Notes under the pieces: generated by a model
The model's input: only the letters and a program-made list of their open reading frames with translations
Told to the model about the DNA's origin: nothing
The model's database searches: none
Part shown: positions 1-4,868 of the stretch, in pieces
How positions within the stretch are numbered: position 1 is the first letter of the stretch
How the letters are laid out: each line of letters starts with the position of its first letter
From: an uncultured bacterium
Lineage (GTDB): Bacteria; Methylomirabilota; Methylomirabilia; Rokubacteriales; CSP1-6
NCBI GenBank assembly: GCA_946479205.1
Contig: CAMLFJ010000261.1
Span: 1 to 5,406 of the forward strand
Reading direction: 5' to 3'
DNA: 5,406 nucleotides
Translations under genes and position numbers: made by a program

Positions 1-243
1 CGCCGGCAGGAGCCGCGTCTCGGCGAGCCGCGCGCCGAACTCGGCGCGCTCGCTTGCCGAGGGCAGCTCGCCGAACCACAGCAACCGCGTCGTGTCCTCG
101 AAGCTGGCCGCCCCCACCAGGTCCGCGATCTCGTAGCCGCGGTAGTAGAGGCGCCCGGCCTCCCCGTCCACCCGGCAGATCGCCGACCGCGCCGCGATGA
201 TGTCCTCGAGCCCATCCTTGTACGTCGCCACCGCCGTCGTCAT
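1..243 (-). CDS. Citrate synthase (or 2-methylcitrate synthase), N-terminal fragment
   Basis: Citrate synthases condense acetyl-CoA with oxaloacetate (or propionyl-CoA in the methylcitrate branch) in the cytoplasm. The 81 visible codons match the N-terminus of the short, type II family: GLEDIIAARSAIC, then a DGEAGRLYYRGYEIADL stretch (the family's G.L.YRGY.I.DL signature), then a W-F-G-E-L-P run where relatives have LL..GELP. The start at 243 is fixed by GGGAGGA (252-258) eight bases upstream. Another ATG at 246-248 reaches a stop after two codons and is rejected. The catalytic His and Asp residues lie beyond the left edge, so citrate and methylcitrate synthase cannot be separated. The gene is divergent from the HTH gene at 340 and shares a 96-bp control region with it. 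Confidence 0.93.
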   Translation of the reverse strand, partial: MTTAVATYKDGLEDIIAARSAICRVDGEAGRLYYRGYEIADLVGAASFEDTTRLLWFGELPSASERAEFGARLAETRLLPA

Positions 244-251
244 GGCATTTG

Positions 252-258
252 TCCTCCC
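252..258 (-). promoter_or_regulatory. Ribosome binding site of citrate synthase
   Basis: Minus-strand GGGAGGA lies 8 bases before the ATG at 243. It decides the start over the out-of-frame ATG at 246-248. Confidence 0.75.
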
Positions 259-260
259 TG

Positions 261-290
261 GTTGATTATAGTTGATTTAGCTTGATTAGA
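261..290. repeat. Three direct repeats at exact 10-bp spacing, candidate operator
   Basis: The units at 261-270, 271-280 and 281-290 read GTTGATTATA, GTTGATTTAG and CTTGATTAGA. All share TTGATT at the same place, so the motif recurs once per helical turn on one DNA face. The array is an AT-rich island in GC-rich DNA, sits between two divergent genes, and overlaps the citrate synthase -10. Inference: it is the binding site of the neighbouring HTH protein, whose fold is related to excisionases that bind direct repeats cooperatively. Confidence 0.6.
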
Positions 291-293
291 CCA
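265..293 (-). promoter_or_regulatory. Putative citrate synthase promoter
   Basis: The minus strand carries a perfect TATAAT -10 box at 265-270. Seventeen bases upstream (288-293) is TGGTCT, a poor -35, which suggests a promoter that relies on the -10 or on an activator. Transcription would begin near 258, giving a leader of about 15 bases that starts at the Shine-Dalgarno. The -10 and the whole spacer are covered by the 10-bp repeats, so a protein bound there would compete with RNA polymerase. Confidence 0.5.
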
Positions 294-309
294 GACGGAG
301 CCTGACAAT
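282..309 (+). promoter_or_regulatory. Putative promoter of the HTH gene
   Basis: TTGATT (282-287, 4 of 6 to TTGACA) is followed after 16 bases by GACAAT (304-309, 4 of 6 to TATAAT). The -35 is the third unit of the 10-bp repeat array, so the HTH protein could control its own gene. Both boxes are imperfect, and this is a moderate prediction only. Confidence 0.35.
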
Positions 310-339
310 GCCGGGCCGGGCGGCCGAGGGGCTGCTAGC

Positions 340-621
340 ATGGAGGCCATGGTGGTCATCGACGGCGAGGAGTACCTGACCGGGGACGAGGCGGCGGGCC
401 TGCTCGGGGTGAAGCGCGAGACCCTCTACGCCTATGTGAGCCGCGGGATGCTGAAGAGCTACCGCCAGGGCATCAAGCGCCAGCGCCTCTACCGGCGCGC
501 CGAGATCGAGGCCCTGGTCCGCCTGGCGCCCTCGATCGCGGTGGACCCGGCCGCGGCGCCTGAGGGCCGCGCCGCCCAGCCGGTCGAAGTACCCCTCGCC
601 GAGTCCTGGATTAGAGACTAG
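340..621 (+). CDS. Excisionase/MerR-like helix-turn-helix DNA-binding protein
   Basis: A 93-residue protein, probably cytoplasmic and DNA-binding. Residues 12-60 form an HTH_17 (excisionase/MerR-like) winged helix: YLTGDEAAGLLGV (first helix pair), KRETLYAYVSRG (recognition helix), a basic wing with K and R around 45-49, then RLYRRAEIEALV. The LYAYVSRG string is what I recall from HTH domains fused to the N-terminus of some citrate synthase family proteins; here the domain is a separate gene beside a citrate synthase. The tail (61-93) is Ala/Pro-rich and probably unstructured. GAGGGG (326-331) lies 8 bases before ATG 340; ATG 349 has GGAGG only 2 bases away and is less likely. Likely role (inference): local regulator of the divergent citrate synthase and of itself. 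Confidence 0.85.
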   Translation: MEAMVVIDGEEYLTGDEAAGLLGVKRETLYAYVSRGMLKSYRQGIKRQRLYRRAEIEALVRLAPSIAVDPAAAPEGRAAQPVEVPLAESWIRD

Positions 622-631
622 TTCTACCTTT

Positions 632-659
632 CACAGATTCCGCTTTCCGGGATTCTGTG
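632..659. terminator. Imperfect hairpin after the HTH gene
   Basis: CACAGA (632-637) pairs with TCTGTG (654-659). After one bulged base, TTCCG (638-642) pairs with CGGGA (648-652, one G-U) around a 5-base loop. It begins 10 bases after the HTH stop, where a terminator would sit, but no T-tract follows. It may be a weak or Rho-assisted terminator, or simply a 3'-end hairpin. Confidence 0.35.
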
Positions 660-681
660 CGGTGTCCTTGCGGCTGAGTTT

Positions 682-733
682 TCTTCAATGGTCTGCTCCC
701 AATTCTTGTGGAGGGAGCCCGGGTCATTGAAGA
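682..733. repeat. Nested stem-loop with 9-bp perfect outer stem
   Basis: TCTTCAATG (682-690) and CATTGAAGA (725-733) are perfect reverse complements. Inside them GCTCCC (695-700) and GGGAGC (713-718) form a second 6-bp stem around a 12-base loop. G-U pairs can extend the outer stem. Nested stems of this kind are more typical of folded RNA than of a protein-binding site. Function unknown. Confidence 0.55.
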
Positions 734-790
734 CGACGCGGAGGAGAACACTATCCTCTGCCAAGGGACTCCTCCAAGAATGTGAAGAGA

Positions 791-834
791 GCCCGAAGGG
801 GTAGCCTCTAGAGGGCGGCCCGTCCCCTTCGGGC
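791..834. repeat. 11-bp perfect inverted repeat
   Basis: GCCCGAAGGGG (791-801) and CCCCTTCGGGC (824-834) are perfect complements across a 22-base loop. The loop contains the 10-bp palindrome CCTCTAGAGG (805-814). Read on the minus strand the stem is followed by a T/C-rich run, so it could end transcription from the small minus-strand gene at 893-1024. The run is not a clean T-tract. Confidence 0.5.
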
Positions 835-840
835 GTAGTG

Positions 841-864
841 CCGGGCGCGTCGGCTGACGCCCGG
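841..864. terminator. GC-rich hairpin downstream of the His-rich peptide gene
   Basis: CCGGGCG (841-847) pairs with CGCCCGG (858-864) across a 10-base loop. An alternative fold pairs GCGTC (847-851) with GACGC (856-860). On the minus strand it lies about 30 bases past the TAA at 893-895 and is followed directly by the 791-834 hairpin. There is no T-tract; the terminator role is an inference from position. Confidence 0.3.
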
Positions 865-892
865 TGGTTAGTTAGCTTACATCGTCGTCCGC

Positions 893-1024
893 TTAACGCC
901 TGTCGCCGTGGTGACGATGGTGACCATGTCCACCCCAGCCGGGGCCGACAGGTACAGGCAAGATGCAAGCTTGAGTTCCAACGGTAACAGCCAGAAGCAG
1001 CAACACGATCCTCAGATAGCGCAT
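893..1024 (-). CDS. Small secreted or lipoprotein-like peptide with His-rich tail, function unknown
   Basis: A 43-residue reading frame on the minus strand, ATG at 1022-1024 and TAA at 893-895. The layout is that of a short exported protein: charged start MRYLR, hydrophobic core IVLLLLAVTV (6-15), then GTQAC with Cys20. TQAC is a loose lipobox because Thr occupies the usual Leu/Val place, so either signal peptidase II or I might cut before Cys20. The mature part is about 24 residues: ILPVPVGPGW, then GGHGHHRHHGDRR with five His in residues 33-39, which could bind Zn, Ni or Cu. AAGGAGGTG eight bases before the ATG is a near-ideal ribosome binding site and the strongest evidence that the gene is real. 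I do not recognise a family. Confidence 0.72.
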   Translation of the reverse strand: MRYLRIVLLLLAVTVGTQACILPVPVGPGWGGHGHHRHHGDRR

Positions 1025-1032
1025 AGAGCGCA

Positions 1033-1039
1033 CCTCCTT
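1033..1039 (-). promoter_or_regulatory. Strong Shine-Dalgarno of the His-rich peptide
   Basis: Minus-strand AAGGAGG, extended to AAGGAGGTG through 1031, sits 8 bases from the ATG at 1024. It is the best ribosome binding site in the window and supports a 43-codon gene that length filters would drop. Confidence 0.75.
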
Positions 1040-1113
1040 GGATCATCAGACGGGCTGCGGGGTGCAAGCATTCCAGATGAACTCGCGGGTCCACCGTATC
1101 GGACAGACACCTC

Positions 1114-1150
1114 CGACTAAAGTCCAATAGATCGACGAAGGTCTAATAGA
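1114..1150. repeat. Tandem 19-bp repeat, candidate operator
   Basis: CGACTAAAGTCCAATAGA (1114-1131) and CGACGAAGGTCTAATAGA (1133-1150) match at 15 of 18 positions, with one base between them. The first copy holds the dyad GACT-AA-AGTC (1115-1124) and the second holds the perfect dyad GTCTA-A-TAGAC (1141-1151). The 19-bp period is close to two helical turns. The array lies between the His-rich peptide gene (minus, from 1024) and the monooxygenase gene (plus, from 1288). TCTAAT at 1142-1147 matches a plus-strand -10 box at 5 of 6, with no good -35. The rest of 1025-1287 shows nothing else except a 5-bp hairpin, CACCC-TCG-GGGTG, at 1253-1265. Confidence 0.5.
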
Positions 1151-1287
1151 CACGCCTGGGGCAATCCTCGCACACTGGGTGTCGCCTGTTGCCCAGCCGA
1201 CCGGGTGCCGGCGCAAGGACCCCGCGGAATCCGGCATGTCGAATCTGTCCGACACCCTCGGGGTGCGCTCACGAGACGGGGGATACG

Positions 1288-1794
1288 ATGCTCGCGATCT
1301 GGGTGAAGGTGAAGATCAACGCGACGCTGCGGGACAAGTTCCTGGAGGCCATCGAGGCCGACGCGCTCGCCTCGGAACGGGAGGAGCCGGGTTGTCTCCG
1401 CTTCAATGTGTTCCAGGACGAGAAGGACGAGAATGTGTACTACCTCTTCGAAGTCTACAAGGACCAGGCCGCGCTGGAGGCGCACTGCAAGACACCGCAC
1501 TATGCGCGCTGGCGCGGAGTGGCCGACGTCCTGGAAGGGGCGCTGGTCGCTCCTTTCACCGCCGCCGCAATCCGGCGCCTGGGCGGGATCCGGTGGCAGT
1601 GGCTGCGACGTCTGGTTTACGCGATCGGACTCTGGCCCACGGAACCCATCCGGTGCCGGCCGGTCTTCCCGGCCACCTCCGCATACTGGGGGTTGGTCCC
1701 AGACGATCGCCAGGGAGATCTCTGGGTCTCGCGTTCAGCTGGCTCACGTGCCGCAGCCTCCACCGAAGCGCCTGGCACTTACCCGATCACCTGA
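1288..1794 (+). CDS. Antibiotic biosynthesis monooxygenase (ABM, YgiN-like) domain protein
   Basis: A 168-residue protein. Residues 1-84 are a clear ABM domain, the dimeric ferredoxin-like fold of cofactor-free quinol monooxygenases and related small enzymes: MLAIWVKVKI (strand 1), RDKFLEAIEADALASEREEPGCLRFNV (helix and strand 2), VYYLFEVYKDQAALEAHCKTPHYARW (strand 3 and helix). Relatives are usually about 95-110 residues and end in a motif like VFP...YW. Here PVFPATSAYWG appears at 125-135, pushed back by about 32 residues (85-116), and a further 33 low-confidence residues follow. The start at 1288 follows GGGGGA (1278-1283) and begins directly with strand 1; the in-frame ATG at 1189 adds an unlikely Pro/Arg/Cys-rich leader. 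The substrate is unknown. The gene converges on the one at 1872-2072. Confidence 0.8.
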   Translation: MLAIWVKVKINATLRDKFLEAIEADALASEREEPGCLRFNVFQDEKDENVYYLFEVYKDQAALEAHCKTPHYARWRGVADVLEGALVAPFTAAAIRRLGGIRWQWLRRLVYAIGLWPTEPIRCRPVFPATSAYWGLVPDDRQGDLWVSRSAGSRAAASTEAPGTYPIT

Positions 1795-1810
1795 TCCGTC
1801 CGCTGCGAGG

Positions 1811-1866
1811 AGCGCCGGCGGGATCGTCAGGCCGAGGGCCCAGGGCCAACCTGCGCTCCCGGCGCT
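1811..1866. terminator. Inverted repeat between convergent genes
   Basis: AGCGCCGG (1811-1818) and CCGGCGCT (1859-1866) are perfect 8-bp complements, 40 bases apart, filling the gap between two converging genes. There is no T-tract on either strand, so a bidirectional terminator is only a positional guess, and in GC-rich DNA such a pair can arise by chance. Confidence 0.25.
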
Positions 1867-1871
1867 ACCAT

Positions 1872-2072
1872 TCAGTCCTGGAACGCGGCCAGGGCCTCCT
1901 GGAGGCGCTCCGCCTCCGGGTCGTCCGCGAACACCGAGCGGAGGAAGCGCGCCCCGCACGGGCAGATGACGGCCAGGCGGAACCCCCGATCGATCGGCTT
2001 GGTGGCGCCCCGCAGCACCCCGCACTCGCGATGCGTCAGGACGAAGCCGCGCAGCTCGGCGTAGACACCCAT
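1872..2072 (-). CDS. Conserved-looking small Cys-containing protein, function unknown
   Basis: A 66-residue protein, ATG at 2070-2072 and TGA at 1872-1874. It begins MGVYAELRGFVLTHRECGVL and has a central RLAVICPCGARFLR motif, then an acidic/Ala-rich helix ending EALAAFQD. Cys17, Cys37 and Cys39 with His15 could form a small zinc site, though the set is short of a standard zinc ribbon. No signal peptide or membrane segment is seen. The frame stays open far upstream antisense to the next gene, but protein-like composition begins at this ATG. The Shine-Dalgarno is weak, so the start is less certain. It is divergent from the formate dehydrogenase gene. I have an impression of similar short hypothetical proteins in GC-rich environmental genomes and assign no function. 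Confidence 0.65.
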   Translation of the reverse strand: MGVYAELRGFVLTHRECGVLRGATKPIDRGFRLAVICPCGARFLRSVFADDPEAERLQEALAAFQD

Positions 2073-2101
2073 GGTGGTCCGTAGAGTAACAAACCCCGAG
2101 G

Positions 2102-2128
2102 GCCCCGGCACGGGGCGGCGTGTAGAAT
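2102..2128 (+). promoter_or_regulatory. GC dyad and putative -10 box before formate dehydrogenase
   Basis: GCCCCG-GCA-CGGGGC (2102-2116) is a perfect 6-bp stem with a 3-base loop. It is followed by TAGAAT (2123-2128), 5 of 6 to the -10 consensus, with no good -35. If TAGAAT is the -10, transcription starts near 2135 and the coding start must be at 2148 or 2160. The dyad would then be an operator just upstream of the -10. If transcription begins further upstream, the hairpin would bury the only Shine-Dalgarno-like bases for an ATG at 2127. Confidence 0.35.
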
Positions 2129-2159
2129 GAGCATGCGATCGGGACTGATGGGGTCTCCG

Positions 2160-4847
2160 ATGAACGCCACGACCGTACACGTCACCGTCGACGAATCCGC
2201 AATCGAGGTCCCGGCCGGCGCCACGGTGCTGGATGCCGTGAACCGCCTCGGCATCGCGCTGCCCCAGCTCTGCAAGGACCCGGACCGCGCGCCGCTCGGC
2301 GCCTGTCGTACCTGCCTCGTCCACGTCGAGGGGCAGCGCGGCGTGCCCGCGGCCTGTCACCTGCCCGCGCGGGACGGAATGGTCGTCAGCACCGTCCATC
2401 CGGAGGCGGTGCGCACGCGGCGCGCGGTGCTCGATCTCACGCTCTCCATGCTGACGCCGTCGGCGGCCCGCGACGGGTTCGGGCAGCTCGGCGCCGCCGC
2501 GGCCCAGCACGAGCTCCCGCGCCCCGGCTACTCGGCCCATCACCACTTCGAGTCCGACGCGTCCAAGTCCTTCTTCGTGCTCGACCGGGAGGCGTGCATC
2601 CTGTGCGGCCGCTGCACGGTGACCTGCGGCGACGTCCAGCACATCGGCGCCATCTCGCTGGCCGGCCGGGGCCACGACGCGCGCGTCGGCGTCTTCGCCG
2701 ACGGCGCCATGTCGTCTTCCTCCTGCACCTCCTGCGGCCAGTGCGTGGCCACCTGCCCCACCGGGGCGCTGCGCCCCAAGGAGGAGCCGTCGCCCATCGT
2801 CCGCCAGGTCGAGACCACGTGCCCCTACTGCGGGGTAGGCTGCGGCATCACCCTCCGGGTGCGCGCCGACGAACGGCTCTCGATCATGGCCGACGACGTG
2901 CCCGCCAACAGCTCGAGCCGCGGCACGCTCTGCGTGAAGGGCCGCTTCGCCACCGGCTTCGTGCATTCGCCCGACCGCATCACCACGCCGCTGATCAAGC
3001 GCGACGGCCGCTGGCAGGAGGCGAGCTGGGACGAGGCCCTCGACGCGGCCGCCGACGGGCTGGCCCGCAACCGCGGCCACTTCGGCGCGCTCGCCTCGGC
3101 CAAGGCCACCAACGAGGACGGCTTCGTCATCCAGAAGCTCACCCGCGTGGTGATGGGCACCAACAACGTGGACCACTGCACGCGGCTCTGCCACTCGCCC
3201 TCGGTGGAGGCCATGCTGGTCTCCATGGGCTCGGGCGCCACCTCGAACTCCTACCAGGACTACGAGGAGGCGGGCTGTCTCATGGTGGTGGGCGCGGACG
3301 CTTCCGCCAACCACCCGGTCATCGCGATCCGCTTCCGGCGCGCGGTGGCCCGCGGGGCGCGCCTCATCGTGGTGAACCCCAAGCGCGTGGATCTCTGCGA
3401 CCAGGCCGATCTCTGGATCCGCCAGCAGCCGGGCACCGACGTGGCCCTCTTCAATGCGATGGCGCGCGTGATCCTGGACGAGGGGCTCGCCGATCTCGAC
3501 TTCATCCGTTCGCGCACCGAAGGCTTCGACGCGTGGGTCCGCTCGCTCGATCCCTACACCCTCGAGTACGCGGAAACCGTCACCGGCGTGGCGCGCGACG
3601 ACATCGCGCAGGCCGCCCGCTGGTACGCGCGGCCGCCCTTCGCAGGCTCGTGCCTGATCTGGGGCATGGGCATCACCCAGCACATCAACGGCACCGCCAA
3701 CGCCCACGCGGTGCTCAACCTCTCGCTGGCCGCCGGGCAGATGGGCTTCCCGGGCTCCGGGATCTCCCCGCTGCGCGGCCAGAACAACGTGCAGGGCTGC
3801 GGCGACGCAGGCTGCATCCCGACCAACCTGCCCGGCTACGCGGGCTACGGCACAGGCGACCTCGACCGCTTCGAGCGGGCCTGGGGCGTGCGACCGCCGG
3901 GCGAGCAGGGCCTCGTCGTCACCGAGATGGTGGAGGGCTGCCTCGACGGGCGGGTGCGGGCGATGTACGTGGTGGGCGAGAACCCGCTCCTCTCCGAGCC
4001 CGATCTCCACCACGCCGAGAAGGCCATCCAGCAGCTCGACTTCCTCGTGGTGCAGGACCTCTTCATGCACGAGACCGCCGAGCACGCCCACGTGTTCCTG
4101 CCCGCCGCCGCGTTCGCCGAGAAGGACGGGACGTTCACCAACTCCGAGCGGCGGGTGCAGCGGATCCGCCAGGCCATCGCCCCGCCGGGCCAGGCGCGCC
4201 CCGACTGGTGGATCGCCTGCGAGCTGGCCAAGCGCACCGCGCGGCGGCTCGGGACGACGGTGGCCGGCTTCGACTACCGGCACCCCTCCGAGATCTTCGA
4301 CGAGATGGCCAGCCTCTGGCCGAGCGTCGGCGGCATGTCCTACGCGCGGCTCGACGGCGGCGGGCTGCAGTGGCCGTGCCCGAGCCCGGAGCATCCCGGC
4401 ACCCGCTACCTCTACGGCGAGTCGTTCCCGCGCGGCAAGGGGCGCTTCGTGCCGGTGGCCCAGACCGCGACCGCCGCAGAGCTGCCGGATCCGGACTATC
4501 CCTTCCTGCTCAATACGGGACGACTGCTCTACCACTGGCACGGCGGCACCATGACCCGCCGGGTGCAGGGCCTGCTCGAGCTGGCCCCGCGCCTGGAAGT
4601 CGCGGTGCACCCGAGCGACGCGCGCCGCCTGGGGGTGGGGGACGGGGCGGCCCTGCGCGTGGTTTCCCGGCGGGGCGAGCTGACCGCTTACACCCGCGTG
4701 ACGGAGGCGGTCCGGCCGGGCGCGATCTTCGTCCCGTTCGTGAAGTTTGCCGACTCGGCGGCGAACTTCCTGACCAATGCCGCCTTCGACCCCTCCGCCA
4801 AGATCCCGGAATACAAGGTCTGCGCGGTTCGCCTCGAGCGGATCTGA
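2160..4847 (+). CDS. fdhF: Formate dehydrogenase alpha subunit, molybdenum/bis-MGD, cysteine type
   Basis: Oxidises formate to CO2 (possibly reversibly) at a bis-MGD molybdenum site; likely cytoplasmic, as no Tat leader is seen. Length is 895 residues. N-terminal [2Fe-2S] domain: Cys38, 49, 52, 66. Ferredoxin-type [4Fe-4S] pair: Cys146/149/152/156 and Cys189/192/195/199. Cofactor-proximal cluster: Cys221/224/228/258. Catalytic residues: Cys344-His345 in RLCHSPS (TGC at 3189-3191, so not selenocysteine), Lys260 in CVKGRF, Arg539 in LRGQNNVQG. The C-terminal molybdopterin-binding domain (about 779-890) has HWHGGTMTRR, typical of NAD-linked formate dehydrogenases. The His-Cys3 cluster motif expected near 90-110 is absent. 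ATGs at 2127 and 2148 are in frame, but 2127-2159 has CGA, GGA and TCT codons unlike the gene, and the [2Fe-2S] domain starts just after 2160, so 2160 is preferred. No beta or gamma subunit gene is adjacent. Confidence 0.93.
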   Translation: MNATTVHVTVDESAIEVPAGATVLDAVNRLGIALPQLCKDPDRAPLGACRTCLVHVEGQRGVPAACHLPARDGMVVSTVHPEAVRTRRAVLDLTLSMLTPSAARDGFGQLGAAAAQHELPRPGYSAHHHFESDASKSFFVLDREACILCGRCTVTCGDVQHIGAISLAGRGHDARVGVFADGAMSSSSCTSCGQCVATCPTGALRPKEEPSPIVRQVETTCPYCGVGCGITLRVRADERLSIMADDVPANSSSRGTLCVKGRFATGFVHSPDRITTPLIKRDGRWQEASWDEALDAAADGLARNRGHFGALASAKATNEDGFVIQKLTRVVMGTNNVDHCTRLCHSPSVEAMLVSMGSGATSNSYQDYEEAGCLMVVGADASANHPVIAIRFRRAVARGARLIVVNPKRVDLCDQADLWIRQQPGTDVALFNAMARVILDEGLADLDFIRSRTEGFDAWVRSLDPYTLEYAETVTGVARDDIAQAARWYARPPFAGSCLIWGMGITQHINGTANAHAVLNLSLAAGQMGFPGSGISPLRGQNNVQGCGDAGCIPTNLPGYAGYGTGDLDRFERAWGVRPPGEQGLVVTEMVEGCLDGRVRAMYVVGENPLLSEPDLHHAEKAIQQLDFLVVQDLFMHETAEHAHVFLPAAAFAEKDGTFTNSERRVQRIRQAIAPPGQARPDWWIACELAKRTARRLGTTVAGFDYRHPSEIFDEMASLWPSVGGMSYARLDGGGLQWPCPSPEHPGTRYLYGESFPRGKGRFVPVAQTATAAELPDPDYPFLLNTGRLLYHWHGGTMTRRVQGLLELAPRLEVAVHPSDARRLGVGDGAALRVVSRRGELTAYTRVTEAVRPGAIFVPFVKFADSAANFLTNAAFDPSAKIPEYKVCAVRLERI

Positions 4848-4868
4848 TACACTCCCGCTCCCGGGCGG

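Larger units (their letters stand above)
622..892. other. Gene-free, AT-richer region with consecutive stem-loops
   Basis: No convincing coding sequence was found here. A minus-strand frame open from 1127 to 624 has a mixed, unpatterned composition and overlaps a better small gene. The stretch instead carries at least five inverted repeats in a row (632-659, 682-733, 741-758, 791-834, 841-864), each listed separately where strong. It may be the 3' region of the flanking genes, a structured RNA, or the remnant of a mobile element. No transposase remnant or target duplication was recognised. Confidence 0.5.

Noticed and set aside
624..1127. Minus-strand frame of 167 codons
   Set aside because: No domain, unpatterned composition, no ribosome binding site noticed, and it overlaps in another frame the 43-codon gene that has an excellent one. 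The region is better described as structured non-coding DNA.
622..1180. Insertion sequence or CRISPR array in the AT-richer stretch
   Set aside because: No transposase fragment, no matching terminal inverted repeats at the borders, and no regularly spaced repeat-spacer pattern.
1179..2084. Plus-strand frame of 301 codons overlapping the ABM gene
   Set aside because: Arg/Gly-rich shadow in a different frame from the clear ABM domain, and it runs through the neighbouring minus-strand gene.
3189..3191. Possible selenocysteine site in formate dehydrogenase
   Set aside because: The codon is TGC (cysteine), so no UGA recoding or SECIS element is needed.
2073..4610. Very long minus-strand open frame antisense to formate dehydrogenase
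   Set aside because: It mirrors the codon bias of the plus-strand gene. The translation is rich in Arg/Ala/Gly/His without domain patterns, and only its last 66 codons (1872-2072) look like a real gene.
4848..4868. Terminator in the convergent gap after formate dehydrogenase
   Set aside because: Only a 4-bp CCGC/GCGG pairing can be formed and there is no T-tract.
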